52,330 nucleotides of DNA from Perkinsus marinus ATCC 50983 (taxonomy: Eukaryota; Perkinsozoa; Perkinsida; Perkinsidae): contig NW_003215582.1 in the NCBI RefSeq assembly GCF_000006405.1, positions 374,848 through 427,177 on the forward strand, written 5' to 3'. A program made the translations under genes and the position numbers. The notes under the pieces are model-generated. The model saw only the letters and a program-made list of their open reading frames with translations, was not told the DNA's origin and searched no databases. Shown here one piece after another: positions 21,865 to 32,800 of this stretch (its first letter is position 1; each line of letters starts with the position of its first letter).

Positions 21865-23636
21865 TGACGAGGAAGAGGCAACTGCGACAATGGCGCACTA
21901 GAACAAGGAGTTCTACGCGGCATCAAATGCATCCACCAAGGCCCGAGACCATGCTTACCTTCTACCAAGAACTCAACTACTCCTAGCAGCATATGGAAAC
22001 AGGATGTCTTCCACAGGCACTACGCTCGAGTCGATAGCTCAGACATGCACAATATTCGAAAACCATTCAAGCAGCTAAAGAAATGTATGAATTGAGTGAC
22101 GCCTTTCCCAGGTCGCAGCGAGGGCCCAGGACCGGAGTGACACCGACAGGGCTGCCCCTTCCCGAACACTATTTGCACTACTACAGGCACAACAGAAAAT
22201 TTGGCGGAACCCGCAACGAATGGTCGCCGAGCCTATCGAGCGCCCTGCCTCTTCCGAGGATAATTCCTAGCTCGATCCGAGACTCCAGATACACTACCTG
22301 GTGAGGAGTCCGGTCTACTGTTCACGATACTCCCTGAATCAAACAAGTACGGCTTAGTACCCCCCAGATTGATCAGAAGACCAGTCGGACACTCCCCGAG
22401 GCTATGTGTGACCTCTCGAGCCCCTTCCAGAATAGCAGCCAACATAGCGGCCATCAAAATACTGCTATTGTTTATACTATGTAAAAGATGTTCTAAAACC
22501 TCATGAGCACTTTTGAGTTGATGATGGCATGCTTTTGTCGTTTTCGTTTCGTTTTTTCGATGTTGACAGTGTTTGTGCAAAATTCGGTTCCGAAGCTCTC
22601 ACCCAACATTAACTCTTGTGTACCTAAAGTCGAAGCTCACAAGGCTTTGAAACACCCTTCATAATTGTCTTTCCCACATGTGCTCTCCCGATGGGATTTG
22701 TCAGTGTTGTAATATATATTCGCCACGTACTCTTCAGCTGATCCTCTCAGGCTCTGTTCAGTTCATTCTAAACGTTACTTACGCCTGGACCCGTTGATGT
22801 ATACGACATAGGGTGGAAATGTACATGAACCAACCAGAATTTCCCACTCTCCTGTCCTTCAGAGTATCTTCTTCCTCCATGCGTGTGCCACCAGAGGAGA
22901 TGTGTCAGTGTTGACCATGCGTGTATTTCCCAGCTAATCCTGCGAGTTCCCTCGTTACTTACAGGAGTTTGTATACTACCTAGGGTAGAAATGTACAGGA
23001 ACCAACCAGAATTTCCCAGGGAAATTTCTTCAGAATTTCCATATTGCCACCAACATATGTATGTGGTTGACCATGCGTGCATTTTCCCACACTGCAAATT
23101 GTCAGGCAGAGGAGATGATCGCTCATCCTTAGACTCCTTAAGCTCGGGAAAAGGCATGCCTCTGACGCTCTTTCTCGGAGCAGGCACTCATCTCGCAGGA
23201 GGGCGGCGATGCTGTGATGCGCTGCGAGCTCCCGAGGCCTTGTTTTCAAAAGAAACAGAGTGCTGGAGCGCCAACGAACACCATAGTAGAAGCCGCTCAA
23301 AGCTACATGGGTAGAACGAAGAGCTAAGGAGGTATAACCCACGTTGTTACCGCTGTTTATCATACACAGAGGAATCCGTATTTTGTGTTATTATGTCTAT
23401 CCGACCTACTGCACTTTTCAATCTACCTCCACCTATACCTGGAGTCACCAGGTTGCGTAGAGCCATATCCGTAACGTACGAGCCAAGCCAATCGACATCC
23501 TTCGCATCCACACTACCGGAAAGCTGAGCAGAATGCGCTGTTATCTATCAAGAATCCGTGCGCGATTGACATTTGGCTTCGCTCAAGCTATAGCGCTTTC
23601 ACCCTTCCTGAAGACAATCACTTCATTCCATTCACC
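21865..23636. other. Intergenic region with a hAT-like insertion
   Basis: This lies between the divergent SDR and aldolase genes. A 115-codon minus-strand frame at 22233-22580 (with MAAMLAAILEGAREVTHSLG) has no recognised domain. The main structure is the repeat at 22702-23094. The last 200 bases should hold the aldolase promoter and 5' UTR; no standard TATA box is evident. Confidence -1.
22702..23094. mobile_element. hAT-like non-autonomous element, 393 bp, with internal duplication
   Basis: The left end CAGTGTTGTAATATA and the complement of the right end CAGTGTGGGAAAATG are imperfect inverted repeats. Internally a block with GAAATGTACA, GAACCAACCAGAATTTCCCA and TTGACCATGCGTG occurs twice, at about 22800-22930 and 22975-23085. 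The left end and right part match the shorter element in the HYDIN intron at 1949-2125. The flanks GGATTTGT and CAAATTGT agree at 5 of 8 positions and may be a worn target duplication. No coding capacity. Confidence -1.
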
Positions 23637-24722
23637 ATGCCTTACACCACCGGTTTCAAGTACGAGGCTGAGCTCATCGCCACCGCCAATGCTATCTGCA
23701 CTGATGGCAAGGGTATCTTGGCCGCCGATGAGTCCACTGGCACCATCAAGAAGCGTTTCGATGGCGCTGGTATCGTCAACACCGAGGAGAACCGTGCTGC
23801 CTACAGGTCCCTCCTTTTCACCACCCCTGGTCTCGGTGAGTACATCTCCGGCGCCATTCTCTACGAGGAGACCCTCTTCCAGAAGAACGCCGAGGGTGTT
23901 GAGATGGTCGAGCTTTTGAAGAAGCAGAACATCATCCCCGGCATCAAGGTCGATAAGGGACTTACCGTTCTCGCCGGTACCGATGGCGAGACCACTACCA
24001 TGGGTCTTGATGGTCTTGCTGAGCGTTGCCAGAAGTACTATGCTCAGGGTGCCCGCTTCGCCAAGTGGAGAACCGTCCTGAGGATCGATGAGGCCAAGCA
24101 TCAGCCCACTCAGCTCTCTATTGAGGAGACTGCCCACAACCTTGCCCGTTATGCCTCCGTCTGCCAGGAGAACGGTCTCGTCCCCATCGTCGAGCCCGAG
24201 ATCTTGCAGGATGGCGTTCACACTATCGAGACTGACGCTTATGTCACCGAGCGTGTCCTCTCCGCTGTTTTCAAGGCCCTCAACGACCATCACATCCTCC
24301 TTGAGGGTTGCTTGCTTAAGCCCAACATGGTCACTGCCGGTGCCGAGTGCCCCGTCCGCCCTACCTCTGAGGAGATCGCCAGGTTGACTGTGCGCACTCT
24401 TGCCCGTACCGTCCCCCCAGCCCTCGTCGGCGTTACTTTCCTCTCCGGTGGTCAGTCTGAGGAGATGGCTTCCGTCAACCTCAACGCCATGAATGTCCTC
24501 CCTAAGGAGCGTCGCCCTTGGGCCCTCACCTTCTCTTATGGCCGTGCCCTTCAGGCCTCCACTATCAAGACCTGGGCTGGTAAGGCCGAGAACACCAAGG
24601 CTGCCCAGGCTGTCTTGCTCTCCCGCGCCAAGGCCAACTCTGAGGCTCAGCTCGGTAAGTACCAGGGTTCTTCCGATGCCACTGCCAACGAGTCCAACTA
24701 TGTCAAGAACTATGTCTACTAA
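23637..24722 (+). CDS. Fructose-bisphosphate aldolase, class I
   Basis: This enzyme cleaves fructose 1,6-bisphosphate into dihydroxyacetone phosphate and glyceraldehyde 3-phosphate in glycolysis, in the cytosol. It is an uninterrupted frame of 361 codons from ATG to TAA. It contains [18 protein letters not shown], the Schiff-base lysine in [12 protein letters not shown] (Lys 228 by my count), [38 protein letters not shown] and the functional C-terminal Tyr in KNYVY. Length and motifs are normal for class I, and the sequence looks apicomplexan/perkinsid. Unlike most neighbours it has no intron, and codons are strongly biased to C- or G-ending forms (GCC, CTC, AAG), as in highly expressed genes. 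The large open frame on the opposite strand is a by-product of that bias. Confidence -1.
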   Translation: MPYTTGFKYEAELIATANAICTDGKGILAADESTGTIKKRFDGAGIVNTEENRAAYRSLLFTTPGLGEYISGAILYEETLFQKNAEGVEMVELLKKQNIIPGIKVDKGLTVLAGTDGETTTMGLDGLAERCQKYYAQGARFAKWRTVLRIDEAKHQPTQLSIEETAHNLARYASVCQENGLVPIVEPEILQDGVHTIETDAYVTERVLSAVFKALNDHHILLEGCLLKPNMVTAGAECPVRPTSEEIARLTVRTLARTVPPALVGVTFLSGGQSEEMASVNLNAMNVLPKERRPWALTFSYGRALQASTIKTWAGKAENTKAAQAVLLSRAKANSEAQLGKYQGSSDATANESNYVKNYVY

Positions 24723-25277
24723 GCTCCTTGACGTTCGTTCCCAGATGGTAGAGTGAGGTCTTGTGATGATGGACTAGTCTGCGAATGACTGAGTCGCGTT
24801 TTACGCATTCGAGTTCCTTGTTCTATACATTAATGGTTTCTCTCTAATATTCGACGCCTGGAAGGGTTGTCACAAACCGTGTAGCACGACTACTTGTATT
24901 GGATTTGAGTTAGTCAATTGGACAGTAGTGACCATTGGTCATTGCGATTCGAATACACTCGAGGATGTGGACGGAAGCGCAGTCGAAGGTTTTTTAGGCG
25001 ACGGTGTAAAGGATCCGGAAGACTTTTCTAAAGACCATTAGACTTATGGATTTTTCGGGAACTTCGCACTGATACCGGGGTAAAGCAGCGATGAACCTCG
25101 GTTTTTATACTTCATCGGCTGAAGGGAAGCTTCGCCTTTTCGTTAGTTCATCTCAAGTATGCGATGGATGTTGATGAGAACCTTGAGCATCGGGACTACG
25201 AATGAATATGTTGGTCAGCGGTGCATTCCACGACTTCTGCAACAGATAGGAGATGGATCTAACAGAATTTCCGAGGG

Positions 25278-25290
25278 TTCTGGAAAGTTC
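25278..25290. promoter_or_regulatory. Perfect heat-shock-element-like triplet
   Basis: The sequence TTCTGGAAAGTTC fits the three-unit heat-shock factor consensus TTCnnGAAnnTTC exactly, and more TTC/GAA units follow at imperfect spacing. It is about 230 bp upstream of the CFAP418 start and 555 bp downstream of the aldolase stop. Binding is inference. Confidence -1.
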
Positions 25291-25306
25291 TCCTCGAACA
25301 GTTCGG

Positions 25307-25379
25307 AAAGGAAGTTCTCCTCGAACTTCCTTTCTCCTTTTGAAGAGTTCTTCTCCCTGAGGAGAACTCTCTTGAGTTC
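25307..25379. repeat. Cluster of three perfect hairpin-forming inverted repeats
   Basis: Hairpin 1: 11-bp stem AAAGGAAGTTC with loop TCCTC and GAACTTCCTTT (25307-25333). Hairpin 2: TTCTCC, loop CTGA, GGAGAA (25351-25366). Hairpin 3: GAACTC, loop TCTT, GAGTTC (25364-25379), sharing bases with hairpin 2, so the two are mutually exclusive folds. All lie in one 73-bp stretch between genes. Confidence -1.
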
Positions 25380-25522
25380 TAGCTGAATTATGACCCTCCG
25401 ACTCGCTGGTTTCATCGTTCCAACGGCTTGTGTCACGAAGCGATGGATTATGGCCATCGAGCCCATATATGAGACTGTGGAACGCGTCGTCAAGCCTTGT
25501 CCGCGTTACTATCACATTCTTT

Positions 25523-26443
25523 ATGGACGTGGACGAGGTGGAGCTCCTACTGAACAGTATCGAATTTGATACAGCGAGACAACACGAGGGTAGTCAAGGC
25601 CAGATAGAAAACGGCGATCAACCCCGTTTGGATGAGCTCTTAGCTGAACTCGATAGTGTGGTGATACGCCCGAGTTGCCACTGGCAGTCGGATGCCGAGT
25701 CTCAGGTAGGCGTCCGTGAAGAGCTGCGGCACCAGAGCACCGCCGATAACACGGAGAAGTAGCTGTCGTTGATATTGAGCTGATCTCGAGTTGGTGTGCA
25801 GTAGACACACCTCTGCGAGCCCTCGTCGATGTACTGTCGTCTACGTTGGAGCTCGTTCTGCTCGTCTAGGCAGGAAGAGAGTAGTCATGCGCCGATCCGT
25901 CGACTCACCCAGGAGATCCGTCCTAAGATCGACCCTAAAGATGGATCTCCTGAGTGTTCAGTGCCGAAGTCGCCCTCAGAGGGCCTCTATACTGCAGTAC
26001 AGCACTCAGGTATGTGATAATATCAGATGCCTCACTTGCGACAAACGAGTTATCACACTTGTTGGTAAGCGATGGACTAGGTGAGGAGTATTGCTCATTC
26101 TCTGAGAGGGTATCTTCTCAGAGATGCCGACTATATGTTCTTTCGGAACTACTATCCGATTAAAGAGATGCTCGAGAGGGCCACAATGAGGAGCTGGGAT
26201 CATACTGCATATTGCTGCCAGTGCCGAGGACTGGTAAGGCCACCTCGGGGAGCTATCAGTACTCATTTCAAGAATCACCTGGCGGTGCATACCAACGACG
26301 TGATGTCGCCGAATGATGGTATGGAGCATTCCCTCAGTCGACCAACTCGTCCGAGCCTATCCCCATATCGATCGCCGCCCCTGACCCTTCCTTCTCTGAT
26401 CACTGGAAATGCGGTGGGCATCTCTAATCCTGCCCATCACTAG
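25523..26443 (+). CDS. CFAP418: CFAP418 (C8orf37-type) cilium-associated protein
   Basis: CFAP418 is a small conserved protein of the ciliary base and photoreceptors in animals. The first exon starts MDVDEVELLLNSIEF, like the acidic human N-terminus with its DELLDEVES. After introns, the conserved C-terminal domain appears: CDNIRCLTCDKRVITLVGKRW, then, across a 41-nt intron (GTGAGG...TCTCAG), RDADYMFFRNYYPIKEML and DHTAYCCQCRGL. The two CxxC pairs and the DYxFFRNxxP...AYxCQC core are diagnostic. The 3' end is uncertain. Without another intron the frame runs to 26443; splicing GTAAGG...ATCAG instead would give a shorter tail ending ITWRCIPTT at 26303, closer to the RWVC ending of other family members, but that intron would be only 26 nt. 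Confidence -1.
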
Positions 26444-26714
26444 TGTTGTGTTACAAGAGAGATCTTCGCTCTTCGTGCAGCCATTAATGTATTCTTCGAG
26501 GCCCTTCACTATTCTCTCACGAATGCCCTCATTCATTTCACATTCCCTACGTTTGCAGCCTCCATCGGCCCCCTCAACTCAGACACAACACTACGAAGAA
26601 TACTGTGCTAACTATACAATATACTATTACTGAACTGTTACTACTGTCACTTATATCGAGTACCTGGATACAAACGTTACCATCGCCGTATAGCGCCGTA
26701 GAGCGGCGAGTATA

Positions 26715-29043
26715 CTACCCTTTATGAGCCTTCTTTCCCCACTTGACGTCCCCATTGGGATCCAGGGCTTCGGTAAATTCACGAATTTTGTCGCCACTAC
26801 CGTCGGTCTCATCCACGAGCCCATCGATTGGCTTATGCATGACAATACGGTGAATCCGGTCAGATAGGAGGCCATTGGAGCTCTTGTTAGGAAGTCTGAG
26901 AGCAACACAATCTTTTGGACATATCTCGTTGAGGATGCTTACTTTCTCAGCCCCTTCTTTGAGTCGAGCACATACACTGTCTTGTTCATAGCATGGGCCG
27001 CAAGTACTTCAACACGCTGATTATGAAAAGATGCAACGCATTATTCCTAGCCATCACTGCTATCACCTGAGGTCCAGTCAAGTCTACATCCTCTGAGGAA
27101 TCTGTTACTAGAACCATTGCATGGCAGAGGGCAATATACGTGGGTATCTAGTGAGATAGCATGGACGGTTATGAAGCAAAATGAGTACTCACTCCGTTAG
27201 CACCGGCCTCTCTCGGCCCTTTCATCGACTGGAACTTCGTCAGGTGTCCAGGCACCATGAAGTACGTCCGTCGGCGGATATCGGGAGATACTGGAAATTC
27301 AAGTTGGATAAACGGAGCGAAGCAACAGTAAACTCAAGACCCTACCATCCTTAGACTTCTCACACCACCGACCTAGGGAAGCCAGCAGAGGTAAAGCAGC
27401 AGAAAGAGGGCGAGTATCTGAATACAGGATGATGATGAAGAGAGCAGCGCCGTCAGATAGGCAGTTACACAGTGAACACAGTTACACAGTAACTTACACT
27501 AGGCATACTACCTTTATCATTGTCAGCTGAGACCCCCCTACCGTGCCGAGACACTCTGTCATTGTCCCTAGTCCGCGATCTCTTCTCACCATCTATTACC
27601 CGATCAGACCGCTTCCTCTTATGAGACGAACGATCCTCGAGGAGCTACAAAGCATGACTCTTGGGGAAAATGATAGTCTCTCTACTACCAGTGGGGCATC
27701 CTCGTCGAATACATTACCACTGATCGACTCGGCATCAGAAATACTGTTGGTTTCCGGCTGGACATCTGCAAAAAGCCCTCATCAAAAACCGCGAGTGTCA
27801 GCATGACCTTCTTACCAGGCATATACAAAGGATCGGGGTTGAGCTGCGTTCGAGGGTACGAGACGTAGAAGACGTTAGAGTCCACGAAATCCTTTGAAAG
27901 GGACGAGGCAGAGCACTGAGCAGGACCACCATTGTTGGGTGTGTTATGATTCATTTCAGCAATGTCTTTGGCGAAGAACCGATGATACGCCCTCCGAGAA
28001 TACTACCAATTTCTTCGCCAAGTATTGGTCCTTTTCCTTCCGCCCTCGCATATCCTCCCAATTGGTGAGATGCTTGATCGAAAGCACACACGGCATTGGG
28101 CAAAGCTGCCATTGTTCGAGATACGACAGCGACACAGATGCCCGATTATCTCTTACGCTCCTAAAGTGAGATACACTAGAGTGCAGATCCAAAACGTCGA
28201 TCGATAGACGTACCGTATTTGCTGTAGAGTCGGGACGATTCGACTGTTACGATAGCTCGTCAATACCTTAACGTTCTCAGGCTTAACCTTCTTAGTAACG
28301 TCACCATCTAACAGAACCTAGAAGTGAGCAGATTATGGTATGAATAATTGATGCTGCTGTGGCTTACAACGTAACGCTGGAGCTGCTTGTCGAAGTCCTT
28401 ACACTCACCGATACTTCCATTGAGCTTATAGGCGGCAATGAGGCCCTGAAGAAAGGAGACCCCGAAGGGCCAAATGCGAGTTCCGTGGTGATGAGCTAAT
28501 AACACGAGGATAAATGTATGATTCTATACACTGGGAGATTGGTATCTACTAGACGAATAGCACGGGGAGTGGTAAAGGCTGTTACGATGATTAAATACTA
28601 AGCCGCATGTGGAGGTGGGCGTACATGATCCGTAGAAAACCCATGGGTTAGTCCTTTTCACGGAGGATGACAGGCTCAAGTATCCTGAAACGCCCAAACC
28701 CAAGGCTACACACCCTTTATTTCCATGACAACCTAGTAGAAACGAGAAGAGGCCCATGAACGGTACTTGGAGTTCGACAACACAGCCTGTGAGGAGTCGT
28801 CGTAGGTTGGAGCCTCGAACTCTCTTCGTAACGTTAGTTTCGTCGAGTCTTACATCGTATCTACAGAGGAGGGATGCCATGGCGGCGTTGCCTCCTTGTG
28901 AGACCCCACCTCTGAGTCAATTGATCGAACCTGACTACTCTTCCTGTTTGGCCGTCGAGCCCAGGGTAGTCTCGTAGGTCGACAAGCCTTACGGCATCAC
29001 CCCGTTCTATACCACTAATATCCTCATCGTTATGGGTACTCAT
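26715..29043 (-). CDS. Protein with repeated SH3/KOW-like modules (unrecognised family)
   Basis: The start ATG at 29043 opens MSTHNDEDISGIERG, then GDAVRLVDLRDYPGLDGQTG and RVVRFDQLTQRYDVRLDETN, ending KRVRGSNLRRL. A second module reads AAYKLNGSIGECKDFDKQ, QRYVVLLDGDVTKKVKPENV. Both fit the pattern (L)NGxxG ... QRYxVxLD ... K(R/K)VxxxNL, a beta-barrel module common in alveolate proteins. Further exons give a YLEQWQLCPMPCVLSIKHL segment, a basic stretch KRKRSDRVIDGEKRSR suggesting nuclear entry, and a conserved-looking C-terminal part (IPTYIALCHAMVLVTDSSED, VLAAHAMNKTVYVLDSKKG) ending at the stop in 26715-26717. Splice joins in the middle are uncertain and it could be two genes. It is divergent with the NDK gene, 186 bp away. 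Confidence -1.
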
Positions 29044-29229
29044 GCTGGAGTCGGAAGGAGAAGGTAAGACCGTCATTATTGAGCAACGATCAGAATGACA
29101 AGTCGTAACGTGTGAAATTGTTATTGAATTTCGTGGCGCGTGAAGCCTCACTCTGTGTGCTCCGTCTTCGGCTATCTTGGCAGAGATAATAAACGCAAGT
29201 AGTATTTATTGCCCCTCGACTTATCGACA

Positions 29230-29737
29230 ATGGTTTCTCGTACTGATCGCACTTTCATCATGGTTAAGCCCGACGGTGTCCAGCGTGGACTTGTTGGAAG
29301 AATCATCCAAAGGTGAGTTTTCCGTACCATCTGGGATGGTGTTGATGCCCTGTTGTAGGTTCGAGGACAAGGGCTTCAAGTTAGTCGCTATGAAGATGTG
29401 CACTCCCAGCGAGGAACACTTCAAAGAGCACTACGCCGACTTGTCCGATAAGCCCTTCTTTGCTGGTCTAGTTAAGTACATGCAGACCTCCCCCGTTGTC
29501 GCCATGGTGTGGGAAGGCCTGGACGCGGCAGCCGAGGGTCGTAGGCTCCTTGGCGCCACCAAGCCCTCTGAGTCGGCTCCTGGCACCATCAGAGGCGACT
29601 TTGGCCTCGAGGTCGGCAGGAATCTCATTCATGGCTCGGACAGCCCCGACTCGGCAGCCAAGGAAATTGCTTTGTGGTTCCCTGAGGGTATCAACGAGTG
29701 GAAGAAGTGCGACTACCAGTGGGTCTACGAGGGCTAA
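29230..29737 (+). CDS. Nucleoside diphosphate kinase
   Basis: This enzyme transfers the gamma-phosphate between nucleoside triphosphates and diphosphates in the cytosol. Exon 1 (29230-29312) starts [21 protein letters not shown] 46-nt intron (29313-29358, GTGAGT...TTGTAG) interrupts the Arg codon of [11 protein letters not shown]. Exon 2 runs to the TAA at 29735-29737. The 153-residue product has the catalytic His in NLIHGSDS (His 119 by my count), [12 protein letters not shown] and the C-terminal tail of the family. Length is normal for group I NDKs. The gap to the IFT140 start is 137 bp, so its terminator and that gene's promoter must be compact. Confidence -1.
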
Positions 29738-29874
29738 GCTGAGGAGCATCACTGTTGCGCTTTTTTAAGTGTTGGAATGCTTTCCGCTCTTTTCCGCCTC
29801 GTGTTTTCAGTGTAACATTCGATAATATATCCGATCGGTCGGGTATGTGAAGTCCGTCAGAGTGTCCATAGGAC

Positions 29875-32800
29875 ATGTCGGTCGTGACGTGTTCACCGCT
29901 GCTGGAAGGGGGAGCTACCTCTACCTTGGCACAATGGAGTGTTGGAGGGGAGAGGAAGGATGCGGTATTGGCAGTAGCTGTTGAGGATAGCCCAACTACA
30001 GCAGAAGTGCTATTGTTCACTGTGGAAGGCGTTCGGGTAAGTGTGAGTTAGCAATACACGAGGGACACTCCTTCTCGTGAGGTGCACGTTACACCGCGGC
30101 TGCATCGGTCTAGTGGAGTAGCGTTGCTCGTTTGGAAGGCCCCATCGTCCGAAAGGAAGGGACTAACTACTCTATTCGTAGGCTGGCTTGATGGGGCCCT
30201 GCAGAGGATCGACATGGCTGAGAGTAGGATCTGATCGTAGGCTTGACGCGAAGAGGGGCGCATCGTCAGGTGTGAGTGTGAAGCAAGAGGTTGATGTGGT
30301 TGAGAGGAGATCGGTCGATGGGGACCACGAGGTGCACATAGTTGCCGGGGAGTGTTGCCCAGACGGGCGTAGTCTCGTCACTGCCACCAGCGAGGGAAGC
30401 CTCACTATGTGGGACGTGGATGAGCCTGCTGGGAAGCTCGAGATGTGAGGCTGCCTTACACCAACGTTGGTTATGAGACCCGACCTGCTTGCAGACTCCA
30501 TAGGGTCTCCTCGAGGGTAGGCGTGCCGAAACATATAGTCTTCCGAACGAATGACCCGTCCAGCCCAAACAGGCCTCCATACGTCTTTGCAGCTGACAGT
30601 GGGAGAGTGTGCTCGGTGACCAGTGTAGGAACGCAAGTTGAATGGTAATAATCATGGGCCCTGCTTCCGCCCGGCACAATCGTGATCGATCGCTAGGGAG
30701 CTTTTTAGCGGTCAGAAGATCGTTGCTATCTATTTTGAGTGGATCAACATCATCCTTAAATTCGAGTCCCTACATTCACGTGTGCTTGTGGCAGTTATAA
30801 GGTGGTTGGGTCGATCAACTATCTGTCGTTTATGGAGGCAGATGACAGAGTAGTCATCCTGAGCAGCAATGGCATCTTGGCGCGCTTCAAGTTGGACACA
30901 GCCGGGAAAGTGATAGAAGACGCTAAAATGAAACTCTCCTCGGCGAACCCATCTGAGGTCTCTATCCGTTCCTGGCCAAATGCAGCAGCCGTTTCAGACA
31001 AGGTGTTGTTGGGCTGGAGCCGGCCTGCTGGTCACGGTTTCACGAGAGGCGTTCGTACGGCTGTGGAGGCTCCGCTCGGGTGGTAAAGAAGGCAAAGCGG
31101 AGCAAGTGAGGAGGCTGGGCTGCTTGCTGAAGGAGGCACCCCTCGTGTAGGCTCACTACCTCATGGCCCTGCAGGACGGCAGCGAGAAGGGGTCTAGACT
31201 CAACAAAGACGTCGCTGTTAGCATTGCATTCGATCCAGTGGGACAGTGGGTGTGGACAGTGCTGATGGTCTTCCTGAGCAGAGCCGAATGGTCATCGCCT
31301 GTGGGACTGCGAGGGGCCACATAGTGCGATGGAGATGCCTTGTGGAGGATGCTGGGCATGCTACCGATGCAGATTGGGAACCCCTACCCCTCATTGAGGT
31401 TTCGTTGTTGACTGCGGCTCAATGGCGTACTCAGTCTCATAGGTCCCTGGAGGGAATTCGATTGAGCGTTTATTCAGTTGTTATCAAAAGGAGGATATTG
31501 CCTTTGCCGTAGGCGTGTCCGGGTCGACCGGTGAGGTTCCTTCATGGAGGCGTCGGTTTTTCTTGGCTTCTGTCTCTGCAGGGAGCCCACTCCTATCGCA
31601 GTGGATCGTTTCTGATAGCGGCGTCCGTTGGTCGTCGTGCCTTGCCAAGGTTGCTGTACAGACCTCTGCTCATCAGCTGGCCTTGATAGACACCGACAAT
31701 GGGACCCGGTCGGAGGTTGAGTGTGGGGATGAGGGGGAAGAGAGAGTCCATTTGAAGGTGTTCCTCTCTTGAAACCATCAAGGTTGGAGACGGTGTTGTT
31801 GCCAGGGTGTTGTATTGCTGAAAGCCTTCCTCGTGTGTTGGTCACGCGATACAGTGTTCATTTTCACTACCACTGCTAGTGTGGAGAAAGGCACACATGC
31901 GACCAGGATATCAGCGCCATCGATGGTCACAGCGACTGCCTGGGTGGGGTGATTCCTCTAGATCGTGCAGTGTTTATGGTCATCATCCCACGTAGTGCTA
32001 TGACCCCAGTGGTGACGCGAAGAAACCAACCCTAGCGGACTTGACCCTCGTCATAGCTTACCAACGCCGTATTGCCTTCCTCAATGGCAACGGGGCCCAA
32101 AAGAAGGAAGTCTGCCAGCTGTTCCCCATAGGGCCAGAGGTCAATACCAGGTGCCCTACTTAGAGAGCAGCGATGGGAGCCCTCGAGCCCTGGCCTGCAG
32201 CCCCTCTGGCCTCGTCATTGTGGTATCGTCCACTAGCATCATCCGGGGTAACTCTCATCTCAGCTTAGCATAGGCTAGGTAGAAGTCTTGAATAACTTCA
32301 GTGTGGGATCTGGGACGAGGAGCTGCGATGGCGGCGGCGGGGGCAGCGCCTAAGGCCCTGGGAGCTCCGAGGAGTATCAACAACATTGGAGAAGGACAGG
32401 TCGTCGAGTCGGTGGCGGCCAACTGCAACGGTGAGTGGTGTGGACTCGATTCATGATATGCACTCCCGACTGTCCTGATTGCTCCGTGGAGATTTCCTCG
32501 ATGGGGGTCAGCTTTACACCAGTTGTGTCCTCCTTCAGGCAGCCGCGTTTCACTCCTGGTATCTCGACCGGTTAAGACCGCCGATGGAGTTCCCAGACGG
32601 CAGATCGACAGCCGTGTTATATTCTATGATATTGTCAACGACATCCTCTCATCGAAGGACTGCAAGGCCTCTGACATCCTCTACACTCCAGTATCCCATA
32701 TGTGGGACCAGCGAGATCCTCGGGTTATGGCGTGTCAGGGTCGTGATGGTGAGCCGGGGTCGCGCGGTCCTTCAGAATCTGGAAATCTGTGTATCATGCG

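Larger units (their letters stand above)
24723..25522. other. Intergenic region with hairpins and a heat-shock-element-like site
   Basis: This is the aldolase 3' region and CFAP418 5' region. It contains a perfect TTCnnGAAnnTTC at 25278-25290 and a cluster of perfect inverted repeats at 25307-25379, listed separately. A weaker inverted repeat (CGATGAA ... TTCATCG) lies near 25090-25118. The minus-strand frames across 25153-25515 encode repeated RGEL because of these repeats and are not credited as genes. Confidence -1.

Noticed and set aside
23583-24293. 236-codon open frame on the minus strand inside the aldolase gene
   Set aside because: It is antisense to strongly codon-biased coding sequence and has no recognisable domain.
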